DNA of 64,000 nt from Rhodanobacter thiooxydans (lineage in GTDB: Bacteria > Pseudomonadota > Gammaproteobacteria > Xanthomonadales > Rhodanobacteraceae), in assembly GCF_030291135.1 (NCBI RefSeq), contig NZ_CP127409.1, positions 806,001 through 870,000 of the forward strand, in the 5' to 3' direction. The position numbers and the translations under genes were made by a program. This document shows, one piece after another, positions 1 to 8,860 of the stretch. The first letter of the stretch is position 1; each line of letters opens with the position of its first letter. The notes under the pieces were generated by a model. The model had not been told where the DNA came from. It searched no databases and saw only the letters and a list, made by a program, of their open reading frames with translations.

Positions 1-1
1 G

Positions 2-454
2 GAAGGCGATGACTTCACCGTGTTCCTCGACGAGCGTTACGAGGGCTTCAACGCGGACGAAGGCCAGCGCCTGTTCCAGGAAGACGGTACCGACAGCGAA
101 CTGCTGGCCAATGCCGTGGGCTTCCTCGGCGATTTCCAGCAGAACGTGGCGCGCACCAAGTGGTTCGTGGAGCAGCTGAACAAGCACGACCTGCTGGAGC
201 CGCGCAGCGTGCAGCTGCAGAAGGAAGGCAAGGACGGCCAGCAGGGCAAGTCGATCAACCTCAATGGCCTGTTCGTGGTCAACGAGGCCAAGCTGCGCGA
301 GCTGGACGAGAAGACCGCCCAGGAATTCCTGCGCGAGGGCATCTTCGGCTGGATCTATGCGCACCTGCTGTCGCTGACCAACATCGACCGCCTGGCCCGC
401 CGGCTGGACGTGCGTGAGCAGGCCGAAGCGGCTGCCGGCACGGTCGCGAACTGA
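2..454 (+). CDS. SapC family protein, 5' partial
   Basis: The reading frame is already open at the window edge, so this is the C-terminal about 150 residues of a longer protein; the GTG at 20 is only an internal valine. The block LNGLFVVNEAKL followed by a helix with IYAHLLSLTNIDRL is the usual end of SapC-family proteins (PF07277), normally about 240 residues. The family was named after a Campylobacter surface-layer protein, but its role in Xanthomonadales is not established; there it often sits near TonB-dependent receptor and tryptophan halogenase genes, which would lie outside this window. A hairpin terminator follows the stop. Confidence 0.75.
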   Translation, partial: EGDDFTVFLDERYEGFNADEGQRLFQEDGTDSELLANAVGFLGDFQQNVARTKWFVEQLNKHDLLEPRSVQLQKEGKDGQQGKSINLNGLFVVNEAKLRELDEKTAQEFLREGIFGWIYAHLLSLTNIDRLARRLDVREQAEAAAGTVAN

Positions 455-481
455 GCGTTCCATTCCGCTGGTCGCAACAAG

Positions 482-508
482 GAAGCCGCCCTCGGGCGGC
501 TTCTTTCG
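482..508 (+). terminator. Rho-independent terminator after the SapC gene
   Basis: A perfect 9-bp stem (GAAGCCGCC / GGCGGCTTC) with a CTCG tetraloop is followed by TTTCGTT. It lies 28 bases after the SapC stop and just before the convergent GNAT gene. Confidence 0.85.
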
Positions 509-517
509 TTGGCGCAT

Positions 518-994
518 TCAGCGGACCGGCTTGGCCAGCCGCAGCAGGTCGGGCGAATAGCCGGAAGTTTCGTACAGCGCCCGGGCGCGCTCGTTGCCGG
601 GGAATACCGCCAGCGTCACCAGCTGGCACTGATGGTCGCGTGCCCAGGCCTCGGCGTGCGCCAGCAGCGCCTTGCCGACGCCGCGGTTCTCGTATTGTGG
701 CGCCACCGCGATGTCGGAGATGTGGCAGTTGCTGCGCCCGGTGAAGAAATCCGCGGTGCGCTGCAGGTGGATGAAGCCGGCCCGTTCGCCGTCCGCATCT
801 TCGGCCACGAACAGGTAGCTGTTCGCCGGCTGGTCTTCCAGGTGGCGCAACAGATCGCTGCGGATGCCCTCGATGCATTCGTGGCGCCGTCGCCACGGTG
901 GCAGCGTGAAATCCACGAAACGCGGCACCTGCGCCAGGATGAATTCGTCGTCTTCTTCTTCGGCCAGGCGGATCAGCAGGGACATGTCGGTCAT
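518..994 (-). CDS. GNAT family N-acetyltransferase
   Basis: This 158-residue protein has the GNAT fold order: an N-terminal strand-helix region, DIAVAPQYENRGVGKALL matching the acetyl-CoA pyrophosphate-binding motif A (R/Q-x-x-G-x-G/A near residues 100-110), and a C-terminal block NERARALYETSGY typical of motif B. It would transfer an acetyl group from acetyl-CoA to an amine, but nothing here identifies the substrate. I chose the ATG at 994; an ATG nine bases further in is the alternative, and neither has a strong Shine-Dalgarno. The frame stays open far upstream without family similarity. It is divergent from the RNB nuclease gene. Confidence 0.85.
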   Translation of the reverse strand: MTDMSLLIRLAEEEDDEFILAQVPRFVDFTLPPWRRRHECIEGIRSDLLRHLEDQPANSYLFVAEDADGERAGFIHLQRTADFFTGRSNCHISDIAVAPQYENRGVGKALLAHAEAWARDHQCQLVTLAVFPGNERARALYETSGYSPDLLRLAKPVR

Positions 995-1154
995 GAGGAG
1001 CGATCGGTGGCGGGGTGACGGTGCCGTTTCTACACCTTGCCTCGTGGCTGCGGTAGTCCCTGCCGGCACGTGTATATTCCACGAAGTGCGGCAAACGCGA
1101 GAGCGCTGCATCGACCCCGCGGCGCCGAACGGCATCCACGCAAGGAGATCGCCC

Positions 1155-2594
1155 ATGTCGACCACCCGCCGCCTCCACATCCAGCCTGCCGGGGATCCGG
1201 TGCTCGCGCAGGGCATGCGCGACATCCACGCCGAGCTGAAATTGCCGTTGGCGTTCCCGCCCGAGGTCGAGGCCGCCGCGGCGCAGGCGGCGGCGAACCC
1301 GCGGCTGCCGGAACTGGATCGCAGCAACATCGCCCTGGTGACCATCGACCCGCCTGGCTCGATGGACCTGGACCAGGCGATGTACGTCGAGCACACCGCT
1401 GGTGGCTACCGGGTGTATTACGCGATCGCCGACGTCGCCGCCTTCGTCAGCGCCGGCGACCCGGTCGACCTGGAAGCGAACCGGCGCGGCGAGACGCTGT
1501 ATGGCGCGGACGCGAAAATCCCGCTGCACCCGACGGTGTTGTCCGAAGGTGCCACCTCGTTGCTGCCCGATCAATTGCGTCCGGCGCTGCTGTGGACGAT
1601 CGAGCTGGACGGGGCCGGCGAAAGCATCGCCGTCGACGTGCGGCGGGCGAAGGTTAGGAGTCGCGCCCGGCTCGACTACGCCGGCGTGCAGCAACGCATC
1701 GACGCGGGGACGGCCGAGCCGATGTGGGCGGTGCTGCGCGAGGTCGGCGAGTTGCGTCGGCAGCGCGAGTTCGCCCGCGGCGGCATCAGCCTGCCGCTGC
1801 CGGAGCAGGAGATCAGCGTGGTCGATGGCCGCTGGAAGCTGGCATTTCGCGCGCGCCTGCCGATCGAGGACTGGAACGAGCAGATCTCGCTGCTGATCGG
1901 GATGGCCGCGGCGGACCTGATGGTACAGGCGAAGGTGGGCGTGCTGCGCACCTTGCCGCCGCCCGATCCGCGCGCGATCGAGCGCCTGCACGTCACCGCG
2001 CGGGTGCTCGGCATCAGCTGGCCGCCCGCGCTGGACTACCCCGGCTTCATCCGTTCGCTGGACCCGTCGAACGACGTCCACGTGGCGATGCTGACCGCCT
2101 GCACCACGGTGCTGCGCGGAGCCGGCTACGCGGCGTTCGACGGCACCCTGCCGGCGCAGCCGATGCACTCGGCGCTGGCCGCGCAGTACACCCATGCCAC
2201 CGCGCCGCTGCGCCGGCTGGTCGATCGTTATACCGGCGAGGTCTGCGTGGCGCTGTGCGCGAAGCAGCCGGTGCCGGGGTGGGCGCTGGCCGCGTTGCCG
2301 GGCCTGCCGGCCACGATGCAGGCCTCCGGCCATCGTGCGGGCCAGTACGAAAGTGCCGTGCTGAGCCTGGCCGAAGCCGCCGTGCTGGCGCCGCGGCTGG
2401 GCGAGGTCTTCAACGGCGCGATCGTCGAGGTTGCGCATGACGATCCGGCCAGAGGCATGGTGATCGTCCGCGATCCGGCGGTCGAGGCAGGCGTGTCGGG
2501 CAGCACGAATCTTCCGCTCGGCGCCGACGTCAGGGTAAGCCTGGTCGAAGCCGATCCGGTGCGGCGGGTGACCCGGTTCGAGCTGGCAGGGTGA
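1155..2594 (+). CDS. RNB-domain ribonuclease (RNase II/R superfamily, compact form)
   Basis: The start is fixed by AAGGAG at 1142-1147, seven bases before ATG 1155, giving 479 residues. The catalytic-site region reads TIDPPGSMDLDQAMYV: aspartates D65, D71 and D73 match three of the four metal-binding aspartates of E. coli RNase II (D201, D207, D209), and the fourth (D210) is glutamine here. The RNB C-terminal block THATAPLRRLVDRY is present. The protein is shorter than RNase II or R and I see no clear cold-shock or S1 domains flanking the core. Family knowledge predicts 3'-to-5' single-strand RNA hydrolysis; whether this short form is processive cannot be said. Confidence 0.85.
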   Translation: MSTTRRLHIQPAGDPVLAQGMRDIHAELKLPLAFPPEVEAAAAQAAANPRLPELDRSNIALVTIDPPGSMDLDQAMYVEHTAGGYRVYYAIADVAAFVSAGDPVDLEANRRGETLYGADAKIPLHPTVLSEGATSLLPDQLRPALLWTIELDGAGESIAVDVRRAKVRSRARLDYAGVQQRIDAGTAEPMWAVLREVGELRRQREFARGGISLPLPEQEISVVDGRWKLAFRARLPIEDWNEQISLLIGMAAADLMVQAKVGVLRTLPPPDPRAIERLHVTARVLGISWPPALDYPGFIRSLDPSNDVHVAMLTACTTVLRGAGYAAFDGTLPAQPMHSALAAQYTHATAPLRRLVDRYTGEVCVALCAKQPVPGWALAALPGLPATMQASGHRAGQYESAVLSLAEAAVLAPRLGEVFNGAIVEVAHDDPARGMVIVRDPAVEAGVSGSTNLPLGADVRVSLVEADPVRRVTRFELAG

Positions 2595-2612
2595 CACTGC
2601 GGTGGCGTCGGC

Positions 2613-3261
2613 GTGGCGGCTGCCATCGCCGTGCTGCTTGGGCGGATCAGCCGCGGCGTGCGCGAGAACCTGCAGAAGCAGGGCATCACCGTGCAGACCG
2701 CTACGTTGGTCAAGCGCACCGACGCCAGCGGCCTGTACGACGCCGAAGGCAAGCTGCTGCCGGCCGACGTGATGGTTGTGGGCCGCCGGCGTGCGCGCGC
2801 CCGTGTTCCTGCGCGAGATCGACGGGCTGGAAACCAGCCGCAACGACCAACTGGCCGTGCTGCCCACGCTGCAGGCCACGCGCGACCCGGCCATCTTCGC
2901 GTTCGGCGATTGCGCGGCATGCCCGCGTGGCGGTGGTGCCAGCGGCAACGTGCCCGCGCTGGCCCAGGTCGCGCCTCAGCAGGCGGCCCTGCTGGTCGGC
3001 AACCTGCGCCGCCGGCTCGACGGCAAGCCGCTGCAGGATTACCGCTACCAGGACCGCGGCACGCTGATTTCGCTGGCCTCCTACAACGACTTCGGCAAAC
3101 TGTTCGGCAACCGCATCATCGAGGGGCGCCTCGCGCACTTCTTCTACGCCTCGCTCTACCGCATGCACCAGTCCGCCCTGTACGGCCCCTGGCGCACTTC
3201 GCGCAGGCTGCTCGGCGACGCGATCGCCCGCAATACCCGGCCATTGCTGAAGTTGCATTGA
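2613..3261 (+). pseudogene. Truncated, frameshifted type II NADH dehydrogenase-like gene
   Basis: Only the C-terminal half of an NDH-2-like flavoprotein remains. The first frame reads GRISRGVRENLQKQG ... LLPADVMV and then goes out of frame at about 2774-2779, where GGTTGTGGG stands in place of GGTGTGGG. Removing one T restores the family motif ADVMVWAAGVRAP and runs into IFAFGDCA (second FAD motif) and the family's C-terminal end (LYRMHQSALYGPWR). The N-terminal FAD-binding half (usually about 200 residues) is absent; the remnant abuts the RNB stop. It would not make a working enzyme. Confidence 0.8.
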
Positions 3262-3345
3262 GGCATCGGCGCGCCGGTGGTTGCGGCGCCCGCAGCGGGC
3301 ATGCCAGATTCGCGCTTCATCAGGACGCCTGGGGAATCCACAATC

Positions 3346-4380
3346 ATGCGCAAATCTTTCGCCGTGGCGGCGAGCCTCGCCACTGGCATCGTGTTGTCCG
3401 CCTCGTGCCTGGGCCAGGACAGCAAACCCAGACCGCCCATCGTCACCGATCCGGTCTACACGAAGCCGCAACAACTGGTGGACATGGACCACGGACGCCG
3501 CATGAACCTGTACTGCCGCGGCTCGGGTTCGCCCACGGTGATCCTCGACGCCGGCATGGGCGATTCCTCGATTTCCTGGGCGCTGGTGCAACCGGCGCTG
3601 GCAAAACGCACCCGGACCTGCGCGTACGATCGCGCCGGCATGGGCTTCAGCGATGCGGCGACGCGCCCCAGCACGGCTGGCAACATCGCCGAGGACCTGC
3701 ATGCCCTGTTGCGTGCGGCGCAGATCAGTCCCCCGTACGTACTGGTCGGGCATTCGATGTCCGGCCTGACGGTACGCGTGTTCGCCGACCGCTATCCGAA
3801 CGACGTAGTGGGCATGGTGCTGGTCGAAGGCTCGCACGAGGACCAGTCCGTGCGCGGCTGGGCGATCGGCGAGCCCGGCCAGCAGGCGGAATGGGATGCC
3901 TATCTCAAGGACGCGCGTTCCTGCGTGGACGACGCCCGCAGGGGCATGGCCAAGGGCACGCCGGCGTTCGCGAAATGCGTCGGCGACGACGACCCCAGGT
4001 TCAGCCAGGCCATCAACGAGGCGCAGCAGAAGTACGCGGTCACGCCGAAATGGCAGGCGGCCGCGGCCTCGGAACGCGAAAGCGTGTTCTACGCGAGCGC
4101 GCAGCAGGCCCGCGCCACCCGCAAGGACTTCGGCGCGATGCCGATCATCGTGCTCACCCATGCGCCGTATCCGAAAGGCAAGGACGAGACGCAGGAGCAG
4201 CGCAATCAGCGCACCCTGCTATGGGAAGACCTGCACACCCAGGTGGCCGCCATGTCCACCCACGGCATCAACATCATCGTGCCGCGCAGCGGCCACTTCG
4301 TGCAGTACGACCGTCCGGAGATCGTGATCGACGCAGTGGACCAGGCGCTGGCGATTGCGAAGGAGCAACACGTGAACTGA
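3346..4380 (+). CDS. Secreted alpha/beta hydrolase
   Basis: The 344-residue product starts with a signal peptide (MRKSFAVAASLATG...). The nucleophile elbow is VGHSMSG with S137; a conserved block AYDRAGMGFSD precedes it, and SGHFVQYDRPEIV near the C terminus supplies the likely catalytic histidine. This is the lay-out of the hydrolase_6/abhydrolase_1 families acting in the periplasm or outside the cell; the substrate is unknown. ATG 3346 was chosen because it places the signal sequence at the N terminus. The gene follows the NDH-2 remnant and converges on the ester hydrolase gene. Confidence 0.85.
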   Translation: MRKSFAVAASLATGIVLSASCLGQDSKPRPPIVTDPVYTKPQQLVDMDHGRRMNLYCRGSGSPTVILDAGMGDSSISWALVQPALAKRTRTCAYDRAGMGFSDAATRPSTAGNIAEDLHALLRAAQISPPYVLVGHSMSGLTVRVFADRYPNDVVGMVLVEGSHEDQSVRGWAIGEPGQQAEWDAYLKDARSCVDDARRGMAKGTPAFAKCVGDDDPRFSQAINEAQQKYAVTPKWQAAAASERESVFYASAQQARATRKDFGAMPIIVLTHAPYPKGKDETQEQRNQRTLLWEDLHTQVAAMSTHGINIIVPRSGHFVQYDRPEIVIDAVDQALAIAKEQHVN

Positions 4381-4386
4381 TTTTGG

Positions 4387-4422
4387 CCGTGCTCCCTCCT
4401 TGCCTGCAGGGAGGGAGCACGG
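4387..4422. repeat. Perfect GC-rich hairpin between convergent genes
   Basis: Arms CCGTGCTCCCTCC and GGAGGGAGCACGG (13 bp, perfect) enclose a 10-base loop. It lies between two convergent stop codons and could stop or protect transcripts, but no T-tract follows on either strand. The CTCCCTCC/GGAGGGAG core resembles the repeats at 25.1, 39.6 and 46.9 kb. Confidence 0.7.
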
Positions 4423-4430
4423 CAGTCGCC

Positions 4431-6392
4431 TCAGCCGCCCACCACCGGCAGTGCGATGAAACTTGCCTGATCCGCCGCGTGGTACACGCGCTGGGTGGCC
4501 TTCCGGTAGTCCGCCGGTTTCGCCATGAGGATGTTCGGCACGAAGGTCTGCGGGTTGCGGTCGTACAGCGGGAACCAGCTCGACTGTACCTGCACCATGA
4601 TGCGGTGGCCGGGCAGGAAGACGTGGTTCGCCGGGGGCAGCGCGAAGCGGTAGGCCAGCGGCTGGTTGGCGGCGACCGGTTTCGCCTCGGTGAAGCCTTC
4701 GCGGTAGCGGCCGCGGAAGATGTCCATCGCCACGGCGAGCTGGTAGCCGCCCATCTCGGGCTCGTAGGCGACCTGGTCGGGGTAGACGTCGATCAGCTTG
4801 ACCACCCAGTCGCTGTCGGTGCCGCTGGTGGAGGCGACCAGGTGCACCTCCGGCACGCCGCTGATGGTCAGCGGCGCAGTGAGCACGTCGCTGACGTAGC
4901 TGAGCACGTCGGTGCGGCCTGACGCCTCGCGCTGGTCGTCGACCAGCCACTGCGGCCAGGTGAAGGTGTCGTAGCCGATCGGCTGGATCGGGCGGGCGCG
5001 GAACGGCACCGGGTGCGCGGGATCGGACACGTATTCGTCGTAGGCGTCGCCGGCGGTGGGCGCGCTGAAGCCGAGCTTGCTGCCGGGTTCCAGGTACAGC
5101 GGGCGGCTTTTCGTGCGGCAGCCGTCGGTGCAGGCCAGTGGCCAGCGATCCAGCCGCTGCCACTGGTTGCTGCCGGTCTGGTACGCGGTGACGGCGGCGG
5201 TGTCGGCTCTGGGCGCGCCGTCCTTGAGGTATTGCGCCAGGTACGGGCGCAGGATCTTCTCGCGGAAATACTTCGCGGTGTCGCTGCCGAAGCGGATCGC
5301 GCCCAGCGAACTGCCTTCCTTGATTTCCTGGCCGTGGTTCCACGGCCCCATCACCAGCTTGACCATGGTGCCGCTGGTGTCCTTCGGCTTGATCGCGCGG
5401 TACACGGCCAGTGCGCCGTAGATGTCTTCCTGGTCCCACAGGCTGTGCACCAGCATCACCGGCACTTTCAGCGGCTGCGCGGTGAGCAGTTTGTCGACCG
5501 CCTGGTCGCTCCAGAAACTGTCGTAGGCCGGGTGCGCCAGCAGCTTGTTCCAGAAGCCGAGCTGGCGCATGCCGTAGGCATCGGCCAGCGCGCCGGCGGA
5601 GCCGTAGTGCATGAACAGGTCGTAGTCGTCGTGGTAGTTCGTCCACCACTTGATCGAGTTGTCGCGGCTGGCGACCTGTTCGTAGATGTAGGCCAGGTTC
5701 TGCTGGCGGAACGCGCCATTGTGGAACCAGTCGTCGCCCATCCAGCCGTCGACCATCGGGTTCATCGGCACCGACACCTTCAGCGCCGGGTGTGGGTTGA
5801 ACAACGCCATCAACGGCTCGAAGCCGTCATAGGAAATGCCCAGCGTGCCGACCTTGCCGTTCGACTCGGGAATGTTCTTCACCAGCCAGTCGATGCTGTC
5901 GTAGGTGTCGGTGGCGTCGTCCACCGGGGTGGGATTCTGCGGGCCGTGCAGCGGCCGGTTCATCACGTAGTCGCCTTCGGAGCCGTACTTGCCGCGCACG
6001 TCCTGCACCACGCGGATGTAGCCGTCCTCGACGATGATGTCGGCGACGTTGTCGTAGCCCTGCAGGGTCGGGCCGAGGTGGCCGCTCATGCTGAGCCGGG
6101 TCAGCGCGTTCGCGTCGTACGGCGTGCGGGTGAACAGGATGCCGGCGTGGTGGGCGCCCTTGGGGACCAAGATCACGGTGTGCAGCTTGACCCCGTCGCG
6201 CATCGGCACCATCACGTCGCGCCGCTCGTAGTCGAAGCTGGCGGTGGCCGGAACGAACTTCGCCGGCGTTTCGCTGGGGTAGTCCGGGTATTTCGCCGGC
6301 GTCGTCGCGGCGGCTTGCAACAGGCTGCTCATCGTCAGCAGCAAGGCAAACAAGGCAGGCTTCACGCCTGCAGCGAACCGACTCGACGTCAT
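4431..6392 (-). CDS. Alpha-amino acid ester hydrolase / CocE-NonD family acylase
   Basis: This is a 653-residue secreted serine hydrolase with a signal peptide ending near ...LLQAAA. The nucleophile motif is GISYDGF with S187. The surroundings (DYVMNRPLHGPQNP, IDWLVKN, ESNGKVG, NPHPALKVSVPMNPMVDGWMGDDWFHNGAFRQ) match the alpha-amino acid ester hydrolases described from Xanthomonas citri and Acetobacter turbidans, which hydrolyse alpha-amino acid esters and acylate beta-lactam nuclei. GPWNHG probably holds the catalytic histidine, and a jellyroll C-terminal domain (X-Pro dipeptidyl-peptidase type) ends in WFPLYDRNPQTF. Length is normal for the family. The natural substrate is unknown; small peptides or amino acid esters are plausible. 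Confidence 0.88.
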   Translation of the reverse strand: MTSSRFAAGVKPALFALLLTMSSLLQAAATTPAKYPDYPSETPAKFVPATASFDYERRDVMVPMRDGVKLHTVILVPKGAHHAGILFTRTPYDANALTRLSMSGHLGPTLQGYDNVADIIVEDGYIRVVQDVRGKYGSEGDYVMNRPLHGPQNPTPVDDATDTYDSIDWLVKNIPESNGKVGTLGISYDGFEPLMALFNPHPALKVSVPMNPMVDGWMGDDWFHNGAFRQQNLAYIYEQVASRDNSIKWWTNYHDDYDLFMHYGSAGALADAYGMRQLGFWNKLLAHPAYDSFWSDQAVDKLLTAQPLKVPVMLVHSLWDQEDIYGALAVYRAIKPKDTSGTMVKLVMGPWNHGQEIKEGSSLGAIRFGSDTAKYFREKILRPYLAQYLKDGAPRADTAAVTAYQTGSNQWQRLDRWPLACTDGCRTKSRPLYLEPGSKLGFSAPTAGDAYDEYVSDPAHPVPFRARPIQPIGYDTFTWPQWLVDDQREASGRTDVLSYVSDVLTAPLTISGVPEVHLVASTSGTDSDWVVKLIDVYPDQVAYEPEMGGYQLAVAMDIFRGRYREGFTEAKPVAANQPLAYRFALPPANHVFLPGHRIMVQVQSSWFPLYDRNPQTFVPNILMAKPADYRKATQRVYHAADQASFIALPVVGG

Positions 6393-6487
6393 GGTGGCTC
6401 CCCCGGTTGGACAACGCCGTACAGGGTAACCGCAACCGCGGCCCGGCGAATGTGGCGTGTTGGCAAGCCTGTTGCTTGAGTGAGGGC

Positions 6488-6712
6488 ATGAACGACATTG
6501 CCTACGACATCAGCTATCTGCTCGACAGTGAACCGGCCAGGGTGGAAGCGCCGGCGTTGCGCGTGGCCAGGACCCCGCCGCCCGCGGCGCCACCCGGCAT
6601 GGTCGAGGTGCAGGCTGTCCTGGCGCAGGAGCTGCTGCAAGCTGCCGAAGTCCACGAGGAATGGATCAGGCAGTACCTGCGCATGCAGGGCAGCACCCAG
6701 ATCAGTCGATGA
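6488..6712 (+). CDS. Small hypothetical protein (74 aa)
   Basis: ATG 6488 is preceded by GTGAGGGC, a usable ribosome binding site. The product has an acidic start, a proline-rich middle (TPPPAAPPG) and an amphipathic helix (MVEVQAVLAQELLQAAEVHEEWIRQYL). I do not recognise a family. There is no membrane segment or signal peptide. It is divergent from the ester hydrolase gene. Coding status rests on the RBS and a sensible helix only. Confidence 0.4.
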   Translation: MNDIAYDISYLLDSEPARVEAPALRVARTPPPAAPPGMVEVQAVLAQELLQAAEVHEEWIRQYLRMQGSTQISR

Positions 6713-7044
6713 GACGACTGTCGCGGCAGAGCAGAACCTGACCCGGTTGGACACATCCGGGCAGCCGTCGATCGGCATGGCAGCCCGGACGCCTGGGGCC
6801 GCCGGTTCCTGACGGCCGCGAAGCGGCCGGCTAGGCGCGCACCCCACGGCGTCACGTACCCGGGCTGGCAGGTTGGGCAGGCGCAGCGAGCCCGACACGT
6901 TGGCGATGCCGCTCCGTCGGGGCCGGGGCGTTCATTGCATGTCCGGTGCCGTGATCGATATGCGTGGCGGCAGGGTTTTCGACGATGCCGACAAAAAAGC
7001 CCGGGGCCAGCCCGGGCTTTTTTGCTTGCGGTGGGGCGGGCGCG
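6713..7044. other. Non-coding stretch between small ORF and acyl-CoA dehydrogenase
   Basis: About 330 bases without a gene I can support. Its only clear structure is the terminator at 6993-7023. A short GC-rich palindrome-like piece (GGCCGCGAAGCGGCC) lies near 6813. Confidence 0.6.
6993..7023 (-). terminator. Bidirectional Rho-independent terminator
   Basis: The stem AGCCCGGG / CCCGGGCT has a five-base loop and is flanked by six A on one side and six T on the other, so it can stop transcription from both directions. It lies 22 bases beyond the stop of the minus-strand acyl-CoA dehydrogenase. Confidence 0.9.
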
Positions 7045-8835
7045 TCAGGCGATCGCGGGCAGCGTGTCCACGCCGGCTTCGATCGCCGCCTTGTGCATCC
7101 GCGTGCGCGGCAGGATGCGGGCGAAGTAGAACGCGGCGGTGTCGCGCTTGGCCTGCTTGAACGCGGTGGACTGGTTGCCGGCTTCGGCGGCCGCCACGCT
7201 GCGCGCCCACAGGTAGGCGAGGGTGACGTAGCCGGAGTAGTACAGGTAATCGGTCGCCGCGGCGCCGAGTTCCTCCGGGTTGGCCGCCACGCGCTGGGCC
7301 AGGCTCACGGTGAGGTCGCTCCACTCCTTGGTGGCGACGGCCAGCGGGCCGATCAGGTTGCGCAGCGCGGCATCGGCGCTGTGCTGCTGGCAGAACGCGC
7401 TGATCTCCTGCAGGAAGTGCTTCGCGCCCACGCCCTGCAGCTGGAGGATCTTGCGGCCCAGCAGGTCGGCCGCCTGGATGCCGGTGGTGCCTTCGTACAG
7501 GGTGATGATGCGGGCGTCGCGGACGAACTGCTCCATGCCGTTCTCGGCGATGTAGCCGTGGCCGCCGTAGATCTGCAGCGCTTCCTTGGTGCACTCCTGC
7601 GCCAGCTCGGTGGTCATGCCCTTGGCGATCGGGATCAGGAAGGCGACCAGTTCACCGGCCTTCTGTCGTGCCGCTTCGTCGGTGGCGCGATGCTCGATGT
7701 CGGTCTGCAGCGCGGTGTACAGCACCAGCGCGCGCGAGCCCTCGACGAAGGCGCGCTGGGTCAGCAGCATGCGGCGCACGTCCGGCTGCACCAGCAGGTT
7801 GTCGGCCGGCTTGTCGGGGAATTTCGCACCGGACAGCGAGCGCGACTGCAGGCGCTCGCGGGCGTAGTTGAGGCTGTTCTGCAGCGCACGCTCGGCCAGC
7901 GCCAAACCCTGCACGCCGACCGACAGCCGCGCCGCATTCATCATGGTGAACATCGCGGCCAGCCCCTTGTGCGGCTTGCCGATCAGGTAGCCCTCGGCGC
8001 CGTCGAAGTTCATCACGCAGGTGGAGCAGGCATGGATACCCATCTTGTGCTCGATCGCGCCCGCGGCGACCGTGTTGCGCTCACCCGGCGAGCCGTCCGC
8101 GTTGAGCTTGAACTTGGGCACGATGAACATCGAGATGCCGCGGCTGCCTTCCGGTGCGTCGGGCAGGCGCGCCAGCACCAGGTGCACGATGTTCTCGGTG
8201 AGGTCGTGCTCGCCGGCGCTGATGAAGATCTTGGTGCCGCTGATCTTGTAGACGGCGTGGCCGTCCGCGTCCGCCGCGGCCGGTTCGGCGCGGGTCTTCA
8301 GCAGGCCCAGGTCGGAGCCGGCCTGCGGCTCGGTCAGGCACATGGTGCCGGTCCAGCGGCCCGCCACGATCGGCCTCATGAAGCGCTCGCGCTGCCATTC
8401 CTCGCCGTGCATTTCCATCGCGTGGGTGGCGCCCTCGGACAGCAGCGGGTACAGGCTCCAGGCCAGGTTGCCGGACTGGAAGATCTCGGTGGTGGCGGTG
8501 CCGAGCACGCCGGGCAGGGCCTGGCCGCCGTAGGTTTCCGGATTGGTCAGGCCGGTCCAGCCACCTTCGGCGAACGCCTTGAACGCTTCCTTGAACGACT
8601 TCGGCGTGGTCACCGTCTGGGTGGCCTTGTCATAGTGGCAGCCCTCGGCGTCGGCCGGGCCGTTGGTCGGCGCCAGCAGCTGTTCGCTGAGGCGGCCGGC
8701 TTCCTCCAGCACCGCGTCGAGCAGGTCGCGGCTGTGCGCCTCGCCGCCTTGCAGCGAGGTCAGGGTCGACTCGGCGCCCAGTACATCGAACAGGGCGAAA
8801 CGCAGGTCGTCGAGGGGAGCCTTGTAAGCGGTCAT
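7045..8835 (-). CDS. Acyl-CoA dehydrogenase (long, about 600-aa type)
   Basis: The 596-residue flavoprotein has the three acyl-CoA dehydrogenase domains: an N-terminal helical part, the flavin-binding beta domain with CLTEPQAGSDLG and KIFISAGEHD, and the C-terminal helical domain with IYGGHGYIAENGMEQFVRD. The motif ITLYEGTTGIQAADLLGRK carries the catalytic glutamate in the position used by the long-chain and DmdC-like subfamilies. It would take two hydrogens from a fatty acyl-CoA and pass electrons to ETF in beta-oxidation; chain length cannot be read from sequence. It lies 25 bases downstream of the lipoprotein gene, so the two are probably cotranscribed. Confidence 0.92.
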   Translation of the reverse strand: MTAYKAPLDDLRFALFDVLGAESTLTSLQGGEAHSRDLLDAVLEEAGRLSEQLLAPTNGPADAEGCHYDKATQTVTTPKSFKEAFKAFAEGGWTGLTNPETYGGQALPGVLGTATTEIFQSGNLAWSLYPLLSEGATHAMEMHGEEWQRERFMRPIVAGRWTGTMCLTEPQAGSDLGLLKTRAEPAAADADGHAVYKISGTKIFISAGEHDLTENIVHLVLARLPDAPEGSRGISMFIVPKFKLNADGSPGERNTVAAGAIEHKMGIHACSTCVMNFDGAEGYLIGKPHKGLAAMFTMMNAARLSVGVQGLALAERALQNSLNYARERLQSRSLSGAKFPDKPADNLLVQPDVRRMLLTQRAFVEGSRALVLYTALQTDIEHRATDEAARQKAGELVAFLIPIAKGMTTELAQECTKEALQIYGGHGYIAENGMEQFVRDARIITLYEGTTGIQAADLLGRKILQLQGVGAKHFLQEISAFCQQHSADAALRNLIGPLAVATKEWSDLTVSLAQRVAANPEELGAAATDYLYYSGYVTLAYLWARSVAAAEAGNQSTAFKQAKRDTAAFYFARILPRTRMHKAAIEAGVDTLPAIA

Positions 8836-8860
8836 GGTGATTCCTTCGTTGAATGGGTGA

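Noticed and set aside
279..2948. Long open frame on the minus strand (889 codons)
   Set aside because: It runs antisense to the RNB nuclease and GNAT region; its translation is Arg/His/Ala/Gly-rich without family motifs, which is usual for antisense frames in GC-rich DNA.
4387..4422. Standard Rho-independent terminator
   Set aside because: The stem is excellent but no T-tract follows on either strand, so I list it as a hairpin repeat.
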